Of a stretch of DNA of 55,434 bases, positions 41,427 to 49,713 are shown piece by piece. The DNA comes from Agreia sp. Leaf283 (GTDB taxonomy: Bacteria; Actinomycetota; Actinomycetes; Actinomycetales; Microbacteriaceae). The notes below the pieces were generated by a model. The model ran no database searches. It was not told the origin of the DNA and saw only the letters and a program-made list of their open reading frames with translations. The first letter of the stretch is position 1, and each line of letters starts with the position of its first letter. Location: positions 380,377 through 435,810 of the forward strand of contig NZ_LMNF01000004.1 in the NCBI RefSeq assembly GCF_001422485.1. Reading direction: 5' to 3'. The position numbers and the translations under genes are program-made.

Positions 41427-42698
41427 GTGTCCCTTCCCGAACTCTCCGCCGAGCAGAGGCGCGTCTTCGACCTCATCGAGTCGACGAAGAAGCACGTGTT
41501 CGTCACGGGCCGGGCGGGAACGGGAAAGTCGACGCTGCTCAACCACCTGAGCTGGAACACCGAGAAGCAGCTCGTGATCTCGGCGCCCACGGGCGTCGCG
41601 GCCTTGAATGTCGGCGGGCAGACCATCCACTCGCTGTTCCGACTGCCGATCGGGGTCATCGCCGACTCCGACATCGAGCAGAACGGCGATGTGCGCAAGA
41701 TGCTCAACACCATCGACACCCTGGTCATCGACGAGGTCTCGATGGTCAACGCCGACCTCATGGATGCGATCGACCGCTCTCTGCGCAAGGCTCGGCACAA
41801 GCCGACGGTGCCGTTCGGCGGGGTTCAAGTCGTTCTGTTCGGAGACCCGTACCAGCTGGCCCCCGTTCCGGGCGACTCCGACGAGCGGGCCTACTTCACC
41901 GACCACTACCGGTCGATGTGGTTCTTCGACGCGAAGGTCTGGAGCGAGGTGTCGCTCACCGTGGTCGAGCTCACCGAGATCCACCGGCAGCACGACGACG
42001 ACTTCAAGTTCATGCTGAACGCGGTGCGGCACGGGCAGGTCACGAAAGAGATAGCGGATGCGCTCAACGGCGCCGGCGCCCGAACTCCTCCCAGCGACGG
42101 CACGATCACCCTGGCCACCCGCAACGACGCCGTCAACCGCATCAATGCCGAGGCGCTCAAGCGGCTGCCGGGCACGGTACGCACGGCGAACGCCGAGGTC
42201 TCGGGCGACTTCGGCGGCCGCAACTTTCCCGCCGAAGAGGCGCTCGAGCTCAAGGTGGGGGCGCAGGTCATGTTCCTGCGCAACGACTCGGAGCAGCGGT
42301 GGGTGAACGGTTCGGTCGGGGTGGTCTCGAAGATCAGCAAGGCCGGCTCGATCTGGGTCGAGATCGACGGCGAGGTGCACGAGGTCGACCCCGTGAGCTG
42401 GGAAAAGCACCGCTACTCGTACTCGGCCGACGACAAGAAGCTCACGAAGAACGTCATCGGCGAGTTCACCCAGTTCCCCCTGCGCCTCGCGTGGGCCGTC
42501 ACCATTCACAAGAGCCAAGGCAAGACCTACGACCAGGCGATCGTCGACCTCGGCCAGCGCGTGTTCAGCGCGGGGCAGACGTACGTGGCCCTCTCGCGCC
42601 TCACCTCGCTCGAGGGGCTCTACCTCACCAGGCCGCTGCGCCCCGCAGACATCTCGGTCGATCCGGCAGTGCGACGCTTCATGTCACGGGGACAGTAG
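41427..42698 (+). CDS. Pif1-like DNA helicase
   Basis: 423 aa from GTG 41427; an extended frame to 41361 has no ribosome binding site. Superfamily 1 motifs: Walker A GRAGTGKST (residues 28-36), motif Ia SAPTGVAALNVGGQTIHSLF, Walker B LVIDEVSMVNADL, motif III FGDPYQLAPV, and near the C-terminus TIHKSQGKTYDQAI with YVALSRLTSLEGL. This is a 5'-3' helicase of the Pif1/RecD2 type; bacterial Pif1 unwinds G-quadruplex and forked DNA. No extra accessory domain is present. Confidence 0.9.
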   Translation: MSLPELSAEQRRVFDLIESTKKHVFVTGRAGTGKSTLLNHLSWNTEKQLVISAPTGVAALNVGGQTIHSLFRLPIGVIADSDIEQNGDVRKMLNTIDTLVIDEVSMVNADLMDAIDRSLRKARHKPTVPFGGVQVVLFGDPYQLAPVPGDSDERAYFTDHYRSMWFFDAKVWSEVSLTVVELTEIHRQHDDDFKFMLNAVRHGQVTKEIADALNGAGARTPPSDGTITLATRNDAVNRINAEALKRLPGTVRTANAEVSGDFGGRNFPAEEALELKVGAQVMFLRNDSEQRWVNGSVGVVSKISKAGSIWVEIDGEVHEVDPVSWEKHRYSYSADDKKLTKNVIGEFTQFPLRLAWAVTIHKSQGKTYDQAIVDLGQRVFSAGQTYVALSRLTSLEGLYLTRPLRPADISVDPAVRRFMSRGQ

Positions 42699-42719
42699 CC
42701 CGCGGTCTCGCTGCGGTAT

Positions 42720-42780
42720 CCGCGCCCGTTCGGCGCATCCGCCCCCGATCGACCGGGCGCGGATGCACCGAGCGGACGCG
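42720..42780. repeat. Family A palindromic element, copy 5
   Basis: CGCGCCCGTTCGGCGCATCC (42721-42740) faces GGGCGCGGATGCACCGAGCG (42755-42774). The order and core are as in the other copies. It lies between the convergent helicase and hydrolase genes. Confidence 0.75.
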
Positions 42781-42795
42781 TTTGCGTGCGGGGAG

Positions 42796-43491
42796 CTAGC
42801 GGATGGCGGCGACGATCACGTTGGCGAGGTCGCGCGGGCGCGAGAACTGGGGCCAGTGGCCGGTGGGCAGCTCCACGATTCCCACCTCGTGGATGCGCGG
42901 CAGCTCCGCGAAGTAGGGCACTCCTGCGCCCATGCCGCGGCGCATCTCCTCGGCACTGTACGTGCACGTGATCACGGTGACGGGAACCTCGTAGCGTGCC
43001 TCGTTCGTCAGCACCTGGGGGTCGCGAGCGACCCGGGTCGGCGTGGGCACGGCGCGGGCACGGAAGTTCTCGAGGTCGGCCTCGTCGAGTCCGGTGAGCT
43101 CGAGGTCGTCGAAGAAGTCCCAGGCGGGCAGGGGGAGTTCGCCGTCGACCTCGGGAATGTTGGCGTTGATCTCCATGCCGTCGGGCGTGGGGCCGCTGTC
43201 GACGTAGACGGCGTGCCGGATGCGGCCGGGGTGTCGGTCGACCACGGCGTGGATCACCGAGCCGCCTCCGCTGTGGCCCACGAGGACGATGTCGCCGTCG
43301 AGGTCGGCGATGTACTCCTCGACGAAGCGGATGTGGTCGTCGAGGGTGATGCCCCTCCGGTCTGCCTTGAGCGATTCCATGCCGGGGAGGCTGAGCGGGT
43401 GCGGCGTGTGACCGGCCGCTTCGACGGCCGCGGTCACGGGTGCCCACGACCACGCGCCGAGCCAGAATCCGGGAACGAGAACAATGTGCAT
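42796..43491 (-). CDS. Alpha/beta hydrolase, salicylate-esterase-like
   Basis: 231 aa from ATG 43491; the frame upstream of this ATG only translates family B repeats. The nucleophile lies in VGHSGGGSVIH, the acid is probably Asp in the DSGPTPDG region or near TCTYSAEEM, and His in PTGHWPQFSRP. The start (HIVLVPGFWLGAWSWAPV) is typical of the EstC/PIR7B/hydroxynitrile-lyase branch. The substrate is unknown. It is last on the minus strand after the NAD genes but separated from them by 200 bp of repeats. Confidence 0.82.
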   Translation of the reverse strand: MHIVLVPGFWLGAWSWAPVTAAVEAAGHTPHPLSLPGMESLKADRRGITLDDHIRFVEEYIADLDGDIVLVGHSGGGSVIHAVVDRHPGRIRHAVYVDSGPTPDGMEINANIPEVDGELPLPAWDFFDDLELTGLDEADLENFRARAVPTPTRVARDPQVLTNEARYEVPVTVITCTYSAEEMRRGMGAGVPYFAELPRIHEVGIVELPTGHWPQFSRPRDLANVIVAAIR

Positions 43492-43514
43492 GCGGGCCAC
43501 GATACGCCGAACCA

Positions 43515-43666
43515 CCGTTCCCTGAGCTTGCCGAAGGGGGCTTGTCGAAGGGAGCCCCTTCGACAGGCTCAGGGAACGGAGGGGTGTGCTCGAGGTTCCC
43601 TTCGACAGGCTCAGGGAACGGAGGGGTGTGCTCGAGGTTCCCTTCGACAAGCTCAGGGAACGGCAG
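43515..43666. repeat. Family B repeat cluster with a 42-bp tandem array
   Basis: Inverted family B copies open the cluster (43516-43552). Then a 42-bp unit (CCCTTCGACAGGCTCAGGGA plus a GGGGTGTGCTCGAGG spacer) starts at 43556, 43598 and 43640; the third copy is cut short. The exact 42-bp step shows tandem duplication of a repeat plus its flank. Confidence 0.88.
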
Positions 43667-43691
43667 GGAACGGGTCGGGAACGGGGCGGGC

Positions 43692-44831
43692 TCAGCGCAG
43701 CTGGGTCAGCGCGCGCACGGCCTCCGCTGCGGCGCTCGCGGCGGCCTCGACGTCGGCGGCGGTCGTCGCCGTCGAGAGGCTGAAGCGAACGGCGGTCTGC
43801 GCATCCACGGGGTCGACGCCCAACGCCAGCAGGACCGGCGACGGATCGTCGCTGCCGGCCGCGCAGGCCGAGCCGCTCGACGACACGACACCGCGCTCCT
43901 CGAGTCCGAGCAGCACGCCCTCGCCGCTGGTTCCGGGGAACAGGAACGACGCGATCGACGGCAGCCGGTGCTCGCGCGATCCCGTGAGCCGCGCGATCGG
44001 CACGGCCGCCTCGACCCGCGCGATCAGGTCGTCGCGCAGCGCGGCCACACGACCGGATGCCTCGGCGCGGCCCACCGACGACAGTCGCGCCGCGACGGCG
44101 AGACCGACGGCGGCGGCCACGTTCTCAGTGCCCGAGCGCCGTCCGCGCTCCTGACCGCCGCCGTGGAGCAGGGGCTCGATCACCAGCCGAGAGCGGGCAG
44201 CCAGCGCTCCGACGCCTTTCGGCGCGCCGAGCTTGTGACCCGAGATCGACACGGCATCGGCACCGAGAGCATCCAGGCTCACGTCGAGCCAGCCGGCGGC
44301 CTGCACGGCGTCGACGTGCAGCACCGAGCCGGCGGCGTGCACGAGAGCGCCGATCGCCACCGTGTCTTGAACGGTGCCGATCTCGTTGTTGGCCGCCATC
44401 ACGCTGACCAGCGTCGTGTCGCTGCGCACCAGCCCGGCGAGGGCGTCGAGATCGACCCGGCCAACGGCATCCACCGGCACGGTCGACACCTCGAAGTCGT
44501 GCACCCGCCGTAGGAAGTCGATCGACTCGAGCGTGGCCTCGTGCTCGATCGGGGTCGTCACGATGTGCCGGCCTCGAGGCTGGCCGAGCGCGATGCCCTT
44601 GATGGCGAGGTTGATTGCCTCAGTGCCGCCCGACGTGAACGTGACCTCGGCGGGCCGGGCGCCGAACCACTCCGCGAGCTGCGCGCGAGCCGAGGCCAGC
44701 GAGCGAGCCGCCGCGTCGCCCAGGGCATGGTGGCTCGACGGATTGCCGAAGTCGCCGGTGAGGAACGGCCACATCGCCTCGAGAACCTCGCGCCGCACGG
44801 GCGTGGTGGCCGCGTGGTCGAGGTAGATCAC
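43692..44831 (-). CDS. Cysteine desulfurase, NifS/IscS type, linked to NAD synthesis
   Basis: 379 aa from GTG 44831 (sequence VIYLDHAATTPV). PLP lysine is Lys200 in SGHKLGAPKG; the catalytic persulfide Cys is Cys323 in SSSGSACAAGSD; also HVDAVQAAGW and RSGTENVAAAVG. The enzyme takes sulfur from cysteine. Placement after nadA-nadB-nadC suggests it builds the 4Fe-4S cluster of NadA, as in other bacteria with a nad-linked NifS. It is separated from nadC by a palindromic element. Confidence 0.9.
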   Translation of the reverse strand: MIYLDHAATTPVRREVLEAMWPFLTGDFGNPSSHHALGDAAARSLASARAQLAEWFGARPAEVTFTSGGTEAINLAIKGIALGQPRGRHIVTTPIEHEATLESIDFLRRVHDFEVSTVPVDAVGRVDLDALAGLVRSDTTLVSVMAANNEIGTVQDTVAIGALVHAAGSVLHVDAVQAAGWLDVSLDALGADAVSISGHKLGAPKGVGALAARSRLVIEPLLHGGGQERGRRSGTENVAAAVGLAVAARLSSVGRAEASGRVAALRDDLIARVEAAVPIARLTGSREHRLPSIASFLFPGTSGEGVLLGLEERGVVSSSGSACAAGSDDPSPVLLALGVDPVDAQTAVRFSLSTATTAADVEAAASAAAEAVRALTQLR

Positions 44832-44850
44832 GGGCGAGACCTGACGAGTG

Positions 44851-44908
44851 TTGCCCGGGGCGACGGATGTTGCCGGGCGACCGGGCGCATCCGTCGCGCC
44901 GGGCAACA
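44851..44908. repeat. Palindromic element of a second design, between nadC and the desulfurase
   Basis: GTTGCCCGGGGCGACGGATG (44851-44870) is inverted, with one mismatch, near 44887-44908 (CGCATCCGTCGCGCCGGGCA then AC). The spacer is about 17 bp. The stem shares GACGGATG with the general pattern of family A, but the outer part differs. Confidence 0.68.
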
Positions 44909-44922
44909 GGCGCGGGGGAGGC

Positions 44923-45780
44923 TCATGCCTCGACCTGGAGATCGAGGCCCAGGTCGAGGGCTCGGGCGCTGTGGGTGAGGGCGCCCACCGAGATGATGTC
45001 GACTCCGGTCTCGGCGATGGCGCGCACCGTGTCGAGGTTCACGCCGCCGCTGGCCTCGATCAGCGCGCGACCCGCCACGATCGCGACGCCTCGACGCAGC
45101 TCGTCGAGCGAGAAGTTGTCGAGCATGATCGTGTCGACGCCGCCCGCGAGCACGGGCTCGATCTGGTCGATGCGGTCGACCTCGACCTCGAGGTGGGTGG
45201 TGTGCGAGATGCGGGCCCGGGCGCGCAATATCGCCTCGGTGAGCGAGATTCCGGATGCGGTGAGCACGGCCAGGTGGTTGTCTTTTGCGAGCACGGCGTC
45301 GCTCAGCGAGAAGCGGTGGTTGCCGCCGCCGCCGCTTCGAACGGCGTGCCGTTCGAGGGCGCGCAACCCCGGGGTGGTCTTGCGGGTGTCGACGATGCGC
45401 GCCCCCGTTCCCTCGACCGCGGCCACGTAGCTCGCGGTGGCGGTGGCGATGCCGCTCATGCGCTGCACGAGGTTGAGTGCGACCCGCTCGCCGAGCAGCA
45501 CGCCGGCAGCGGGACCCGTGACCGTGGCAAGCACCTCGCCCGGAACGAAGAGGTCTCCGTCGTTCAACTCGAGCGTCGTCACGGTGGCGGAGTGCGCAGC
45601 CGACATGGCGCGCGCGAAGACCTCGCCTCCCGAGAGGATGCCGGGCTCCCGGGCAACCAGCCGGGCCGTGGCCGTGGCGCCCTCGGGCAGGAACGCGTCG
45701 GATGTCGCGTCGCCCCAGGGAGCGTCTTCGGCGAGGGCGGCGGTGACGACCCGGTCGATCGCCTGCGGGGTGAGAAGCAT
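44923..45780 (-). CDS. nadC: Nicotinate-nucleotide diphosphorylase (carboxylating)
   Basis: 285 aa from ATG 45780, 2 bp after the nadB stop. Family II phosphoribosyltransferase features: EDAPWGDATSDAFLP, NLVQRMSGIATATA, DTRKTTPGLRALERHAV, KDNHL and EVEVDRIDQIEP, then DTIMLDNFS and EASGGVNL. It turns quinolinate and PRPP into nicotinate mononucleotide, releasing carbon dioxide. Confidence 0.93.
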   Translation of the reverse strand: MLLTPQAIDRVVTAALAEDAPWGDATSDAFLPEGATATARLVAREPGILSGGEVFARAMSAAHSATVTTLELNDGDLFVPGEVLATVTGPAAGVLLGERVALNLVQRMSGIATATASYVAAVEGTGARIVDTRKTTPGLRALERHAVRSGGGGNHRFSLSDAVLAKDNHLAVLTASGISLTEAILRARARISHTTHLEVEVDRIDQIEPVLAGGVDTIMLDNFSLDELRRGVAIVAGRALIEASGGVNLDTVRAIAETGVDIISVGALTHSARALDLGLDLQVEA

Positions 45781-45782
45781 GG

Positions 45783-47462
45783 TCAGAGTCCCTGTGTCTG
45801 GAGCGTACGGGTCGCCTCGCGCGTGGCGATGGCGTCGGTCTGCGGATGGTCGGTTCGAGAGTGCGCGCCCCGCGATTCGCGTCGCGCCTGGGCTGCGGCG
45901 ACGAGGGCGCGGGCCACCGTGAGCAGGTTGTCGGTCTCGATGCGCTCGCGGTCGGCTGTTCGGTCGTCGCGGGCTCCGGATGCCTCGGCCCAGACCCGCA
46001 GGCGGGCTGCGGCCGTGGCGAGGCCGACACCCGAGCGCGTCAGCCCTGCGTAGTGCCACATAAGCGCCTGCAGTTCGGAACGGTCGACACCCGTTCCGCT
46101 CGTTCCCTGAGTCTGTCGAAGGGGGTCCTCCATCCCTTCGACAGGCTCAGGGAACGGAGTTCTGGAGGCCTCGTCCATCCCTTCGACAGGCTCAGGGAAC
46201 GGGTCGTGCCCCAGCGCCGCCGCCACGCGTCGGCCGAAGACGGCGCCCTCGAGCAGGCTGTTCGAGGCGAGGCGGTTGGCCCCGTGAACTCCGGTGCAGG
46301 CGGCCTCGCCCACGGCGAAGAGCCCCGCGTGCGAGGTCCTCCCGTCGAGATCGGTCGCGATGCCGCCCATGTAGTAGTGCGCTGCCGGCACCACAGGAAC
46401 AAGACCGTCGGCCAGGTCGAACCCTGCCGCCGCGCACGCCGCCATTATTGTGGGGAAGCGGGTCGCGACGGTCTCGCGGTCGATACCCCGGGCATCCAGA
46501 TTCACGGGCACGCCGTTCTGCTTTGCCATCTCGGCGGCGATCGCCCGCGCGACGACATCGCGCGGGGCGAGCTCGGCGTCGGGGTGCACTCCGACCATGA
46601 AACGTTCGCCGCGCTCGTTGCGCAGCACCGCGCCCTCGCCCCTCACCGCCTCGGAAACGAGGAAGTTTCCGGGTGCCGCGAGCGTGGTGGGGTGGAACTG
46701 GTAGAACTCCAGGTCTGCGGTGGCGATTCCCGCCCTCAGCGCGGCGGCGAGGCCGTCGCCCGTCGCGATCGCGGGATTCGTGGTGTGCGAGTAGAGCTGC
46801 CCGGCCCCTCCGGTGGCGAGCACGACCGCGTCGGCGAGCAGCACTTCGCGCCCTCCGTCGGCACGCAGCACCTCGATGCCGACGACGCGGCTCGACCCGT
46901 CGGTATCCGCACCCCCTGGGTGCATCGGCGTCTGGTCGGCCGGCAGCGGATGCGCCGAACGGGCGCGGATGCCGGACGCGTCCGCTAGCACGAGGTCGGT
47001 GAGCATGGTGTGCTCGCGGATGGCGACGCCGCTCGCCCGCACGGCCGTGACCAGTGCGGCCTCGATCGCCGCGCCCGTGGCGTCTCCGCCCGCGTGCAGC
47101 ACTCGCGGCCGCGAGTGGGCGGCTTCGAGCGCGCGATCGGGCTCAGAGCTGCCCGGTCGGTGATCGAACAGCACGCCCCAGGCGATCAGGCTCCGGATGG
47201 CCGCCGCTCCTTCGTCGGCCAGCACGCGCGCGGCCGTCTCGTCGGTCAGCCCCGCTCCCGCACGGATCGTGTCCTGCGCGTGCAGGATGGCGCTGTCGTC
47301 GAGCGCGGTCGCCGCCGCGATGCCGCCTTGCGCGTAGCGGGTGTTGCTCTCGGCGAGCGCGCCCTTAGTCACCACGGTGACGTCGTGCGCGTGCAGCTGC
47401 GAGGCATGCAGCGCGGTGGTCAGCCCGGCGATGCCACTGCCGACGATCAAGACGCGGGCCAT
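45783..47462 (-). CDS. nadB: L-aspartate oxidase carrying two translated repeats
   Basis: 559 aa. FAD motif GSGIAGLTTALHA at the N-terminus, NTRYAQGGIAAATALDDSAI, then DLEFYQFHPTTLAAPGNFLV, LVSEAVRGEGAVL and GLFAVGEAACTGVHGANRLA. It oxidises aspartate to iminosuccinate for NadA. Two segments look foreign: residues about 165-186 come from a family A palindrome, and residues about 421-454 from family B repeats (PFPEPVEGM, LRQTQGT). The length is therefore some tens of residues above many NadB proteins. Both inserts keep frame, so the enzyme is probably active. It starts 1 bp after the nadA stop. Confidence 0.92.
   Translation of the reverse strand: MARVLIVGSGIAGLTTALHASQLHAHDVTVVTKGALAESNTRYAQGGIAAATALDDSAILHAQDTIRAGAGLTDETAARVLADEGAAAIRSLIAWGVLFDHRPGSSEPDRALEAAHSRPRVLHAGGDATGAAIEAALVTAVRASGVAIREHTMLTDLVLADASGIRARSAHPLPADQTPMHPGGADTDGSSRVVGIEVLRADGGREVLLADAVVLATGGAGQLYSHTTNPAIATGDGLAAALRAGIATADLEFYQFHPTTLAAPGNFLVSEAVRGEGAVLRNERGERFMVGVHPDAELAPRDVVARAIAAEMAKQNGVPVNLDARGIDRETVATRFPTIMAACAAAGFDLADGLVPVVPAAHYYMGGIATDLDGRTSHAGLFAVGEAACTGVHGANRLASNSLLEGAVFGRRVAAALGHDPFPEPVEGMDEASRTPFPEPVEGMEDPLRQTQGTSGTGVDRSELQALMWHYAGLTRSGVGLATAAARLRVWAEASGARDDRTADRERIETDNLLTVARALVAAAQARRESRGAHSRTDHPQTDAIATREATRTLQTQGL
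46101..46202. repeat. Family B repeats inside nadB
   Basis: Three copies: CGTTCCCTGAGTCTGTCGAA (46101-46120) and two of CCCTTCGACAGGCTCAGGGA (46134 and 46179). Their translation gives PFPEPVEG twice and PLRQTQGT once in the nadB product. Mixed orientation suggests several insertion or duplication steps. Confidence 0.88.
46905..46970. repeat. Family A palindromic element inside nadB, copy 6
   Basis: ATCCGC (46905-46910) opposes GCGGAT (46965-46970), with the core GCGGATGC at 46946-46953, all as in the intergenic copies. Here it is read as RARSAHPLPADQTPMHPGGA in nadB. Confidence 0.82.
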
Positions 47463-47463
47463 G

Positions 47464-48780
47464 TCAGTTCACGGCCTGCGGGGCGGGGGCCGACACGGGC
47501 GGCCGGGCCGCGAGCATCCGTTCGAGGGCGACCGTCGAGTCGGCGATCACGTCGTCGGCGACCTGGATGCGGTTGAGCACCACCCCGTCGACGAGCCCCT
47601 CGAGCACCCAGGCCAGGTAGCCGGGGTGGATGCGGTACATCGTGGAGCAGGGGCAGATCACGTCGTCGAGGCAGAAGATGGTGTGCTGCGGGTACTCGGC
47701 GGCGAGGCGGTTCACGAGGTTGATCTCGGTTCCGATGGCGAAGGTCGAGCCGGCCGGCGCGGCCTGGATCGCTTTGACGATGAAGTCGGTCGAGCCCGCG
47801 GAATCGGCGGCGTCGACGACGGCCATGGGGCACTCGGGGTGCACGATCACCTGAACGCCCGGGTACTCGGCGCGGGCCTTGGCGATCTGCGCCGGGGTGA
47901 AGCGCTTGTGCACCGAGCAGAACCCGTGCCAGAGCACGACCTTCGCGTCGACGAGCTCATCGGCCGAGTTGCCGCCGAGGGGCTTGCGCGGATTCCACAT
48001 GGGCATGAGCTCCACCGGGATTCCCATGGCCTTCGCCGTGTTGCGGCCGAGGTGCTGGTCGGGAAAGAAGAGCACCCGCTGCCCGCGTTCGAAGGCCCAC
48101 TCGAGCACCGTCGCCGCATTCGACGACGTGCAGACGATGCCGCCGTTGCGGCCGCAGAACGCCTTGAGCGCGGCCGAGCTGTTCATGTAAGTGACCGGAA
48201 TGACGGGAACCCGGCCATCGGCATCCGGTGCCGTGCCGTAGATCTCGGTGAGCTGCGCCCACGCGTCTTCGACCGAATCGATGTCGGCCATGTCGGCCAT
48301 CGAGCATCCGGCAGCGAGGTTCGGCAGGATGACCGCCTGCGACGGCTGCGACAGGATGTCTGCTGTCTCGGCCATGAAGTGCACGCCGCAGAAGACGATG
48401 GCCTCGGCGTCGGGCTTGGCCTTGGCCGCGTTCGCGAGCTGGAACGAGTCGCCCACGAAGTCCGCGTACTGCACGACCTCGTCGCGCTGGTAGAAGTGGC
48501 CCAGCACCACGACCCGCTCGCCGAGCGTCGCCTTCGCGGCCCGGATGCGCGCATCCAGTTCGTCGGCGCTCGCCGTCGTGTACTCGGCGGGCAGGCGACC
48601 CTGCACCGGCGACCCGGTGGGAATGACGTCGGTCATGGATGCGCCGGGGCCGTAGTTCGGCAGGCCCGCGTCGAAGGTCCACGGCTCGAGTGCGAGGTCG
48701 GGTGTGCAGGTGCTGCCGGAGACCGCGCCTACTGCCTCATCGCGGGTGAGCAGCTGGATGGTGGTGTCGACGGATGTCAT
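47464..48780 (-). CDS. nadA: Quinolinate synthase
   Basis: 438 aa, the long actinobacterial form, from ATG 48780. The expected iron-sulfur cysteines are in FCGVHFMAET, HPECPMAVVD and VICPCSTMYRI; other typical stretches are AAGCSMADMADI, TYMNSSAALKAFCG and NLVNRLAAEYPQHTIFCLDD. It condenses iminosuccinate with dihydroxyacetone phosphate to quinolinate using a 4Fe-4S cluster. It leads the nadA-nadB-nadC set, and family B repeats lie between it and nrtR. Confidence 0.94.
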   Translation of the reverse strand: MTSVDTTIQLLTRDEAVGAVSGSTCTPDLALEPWTFDAGLPNYGPGASMTDVIPTGSPVQGRLPAEYTTASADELDARIRAAKATLGERVVVLGHFYQRDEVVQYADFVGDSFQLANAAKAKPDAEAIVFCGVHFMAETADILSQPSQAVILPNLAAGCSMADMADIDSVEDAWAQLTEIYGTAPDADGRVPVIPVTYMNSSAALKAFCGRNGGIVCTSSNAATVLEWAFERGQRVLFFPDQHLGRNTAKAMGIPVELMPMWNPRKPLGGNSADELVDAKVVLWHGFCSVHKRFTPAQIAKARAEYPGVQVIVHPECPMAVVDAADSAGSTDFIVKAIQAAPAGSTFAIGTEINLVNRLAAEYPQHTIFCLDDVICPCSTMYRIHPGYLAWVLEGLVDGVVLNRIQVADDVIADSTVALERMLAARPPVSAPAPQAVN

Positions 48781-48792
48781 GGTCGTCTTCTT

Positions 48793-48850
48793 CGTTCGCT
48801 GGGCCTGTCGAAGCGGGTTGACCGTTCCCTTCGACAGGCTCAGGGAACGG
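48793..48850. repeat. Family B repeats between nrtR and nadA
   Basis: A diverged copy (GTTCGCTGGGCCTGTCGAAG, 48793-48812) and a full copy (48827-48850) lie inverted to each other, immediately upstream of nadA. They occupy most of the 77-bp gap, so any nadA leader contains them. Confidence 0.85.
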
Positions 48851-48857
48851 ACGGTTT

Positions 48858-49535
48858 CTATCGGAGGGGGCCGCGGTCGGCGAGGTCGATCGACCCGTCG
48901 TAGCGGTAGAGGCGCGCGGGGCGATGCCGGGCGCCGGTGACGAAGTCGCCCGTGGGGACGACGGTCTTGCTGGACTCGATCATGCGCCGGAAGTTCGCGG
49001 GGTCGAGAGGCTTCTGCCTGACGGCCTCGTGCACCTCACGCAGTTGGGCGAGGGTGAACGTGTCGCCGAGAAAGGCGTGCGCGATGCGGGAGTACTCCAT
49101 CTTGGTGCGCAGGCGCCAGAGCGCGTAGTCGACGATCAGGTTGTGATCGAAGGCGAGCTCGGGCAGCTCATCGGTCGAGAGCCAGGTCACGTTCTCGCCC
49201 ACGGTGGCCCGGGCCGCTTCGTCGCTTTCGACGAGGGCCCAGTACACGATCGAGACGACTCGCTGGCCGGGGGAGCGACCGACGTCGCCGAAGGCGTAGA
49301 GCTGTTCGAGGTACTTGGGCGTGAGGGCGGTGGTCTCGACCAGGTGGTTTCGGGCCGCCGCCTCGAGGTTGTCGTCGATGCGAAGCGGGCCTCCGGGGAG
49401 TGCCCATCTGCCCTCGTGGGGCTCGCGAATGCGACGGACGACCGGTATCCACACCGTGCTGACGCCGGTGGTCGGATCGCTGCGCAGGGCGAAGATCACG
49501 GTGGATACCGCGATGCTCGCCTGCTGCTGGCTCAT
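48858..49535 (-). CDS. nrtR: NrtR-type NUDIX transcriptional regulator of NAD synthesis
   Basis: 225 aa from ATG 49535. The N-terminal NUDIX-like domain has RWALPGGPLRIDDNLEAAAR; the usual Nudix acidic catalytic residues (REXXEE) are replaced by NHLVETT, so it probably binds ADP-ribose or NAD-type ligands without hydrolysing them. The C-terminal winged helix has FTLAQLREVHEAVRQKPLDP and FRRMIESSKTVVPTG, typical of NrtR. It probably represses the nad genes, with a palindrome upstream as candidate operator. Confidence 0.88.
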   Translation of the reverse strand: MSQQQASIAVSTVIFALRSDPTTGVSTVWIPVVRRIREPHEGRWALPGGPLRIDDNLEAAARNHLVETTALTPKYLEQLYAFGDVGRSPGQRVVSIVYWALVESDEAARATVGENVTWLSTDELPELAFDHNLIVDYALWRLRTKMEYSRIAHAFLGDTFTLAQLREVHEAVRQKPLDPANFRRMIESSKTVVPTGDFVTGARHRPARLYRYDGSIDLADRGPLR

Positions 49536-49571
49536 GGCCGTGCCGATCGTGTCTGGACTTAAGGTATCGAT

Positions 49572-49601
49572 GACTCTAAGTGCTGTAATCAGCTTAGTGT
49601 C
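49572..49601. promoter_or_regulatory. Candidate NrtR operator
   Basis: An imperfect 30-bp palindrome centred on CTGTAATCAG, with arms GACTCTAAG and CTTAGTGTC (8 of 9 pairs). It lies 37 bp upstream of the nrtR start, in the place expected for autoregulation and operon control by NrtR. Confidence 0.6.
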
Positions 49602-49636
49602 ATGATGACCCGAACGCAAACACGCCGAAAAAAGTC

Positions 49637-49686
49637 CGTTCCCTGAGCTTGTCGAAGGGGATGCCCTTCGACGGGCTCAGGGAACG
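49637..49686. repeat. Family B inverted pair
   Basis: CGTTCCCTGAGCTTGTCGAA followed by its inverse (CCCTTCGACGGGCTCAGGGA) makes a long hairpin of about 22 bp arms. It lies between the PRC-barrel stop and nrtR promoter region. Confidence 0.85.
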
Positions 49687-49713
49687 GACTCGAGGAACGG
49701 TCTCAGCGAGATG

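Noticed and set aside
43492-43650. N-terminal extension of the hydrolase
   Set aside because: It translates only family B repeats (LSLSKG, LRQAQGT); the ATG at 43491 begins the hydrolase fold.
43556-43666. CRISPR array
   Set aside because: The 42-bp units are tandem duplicates with identical spacers; no unique spacers and no cas genes.
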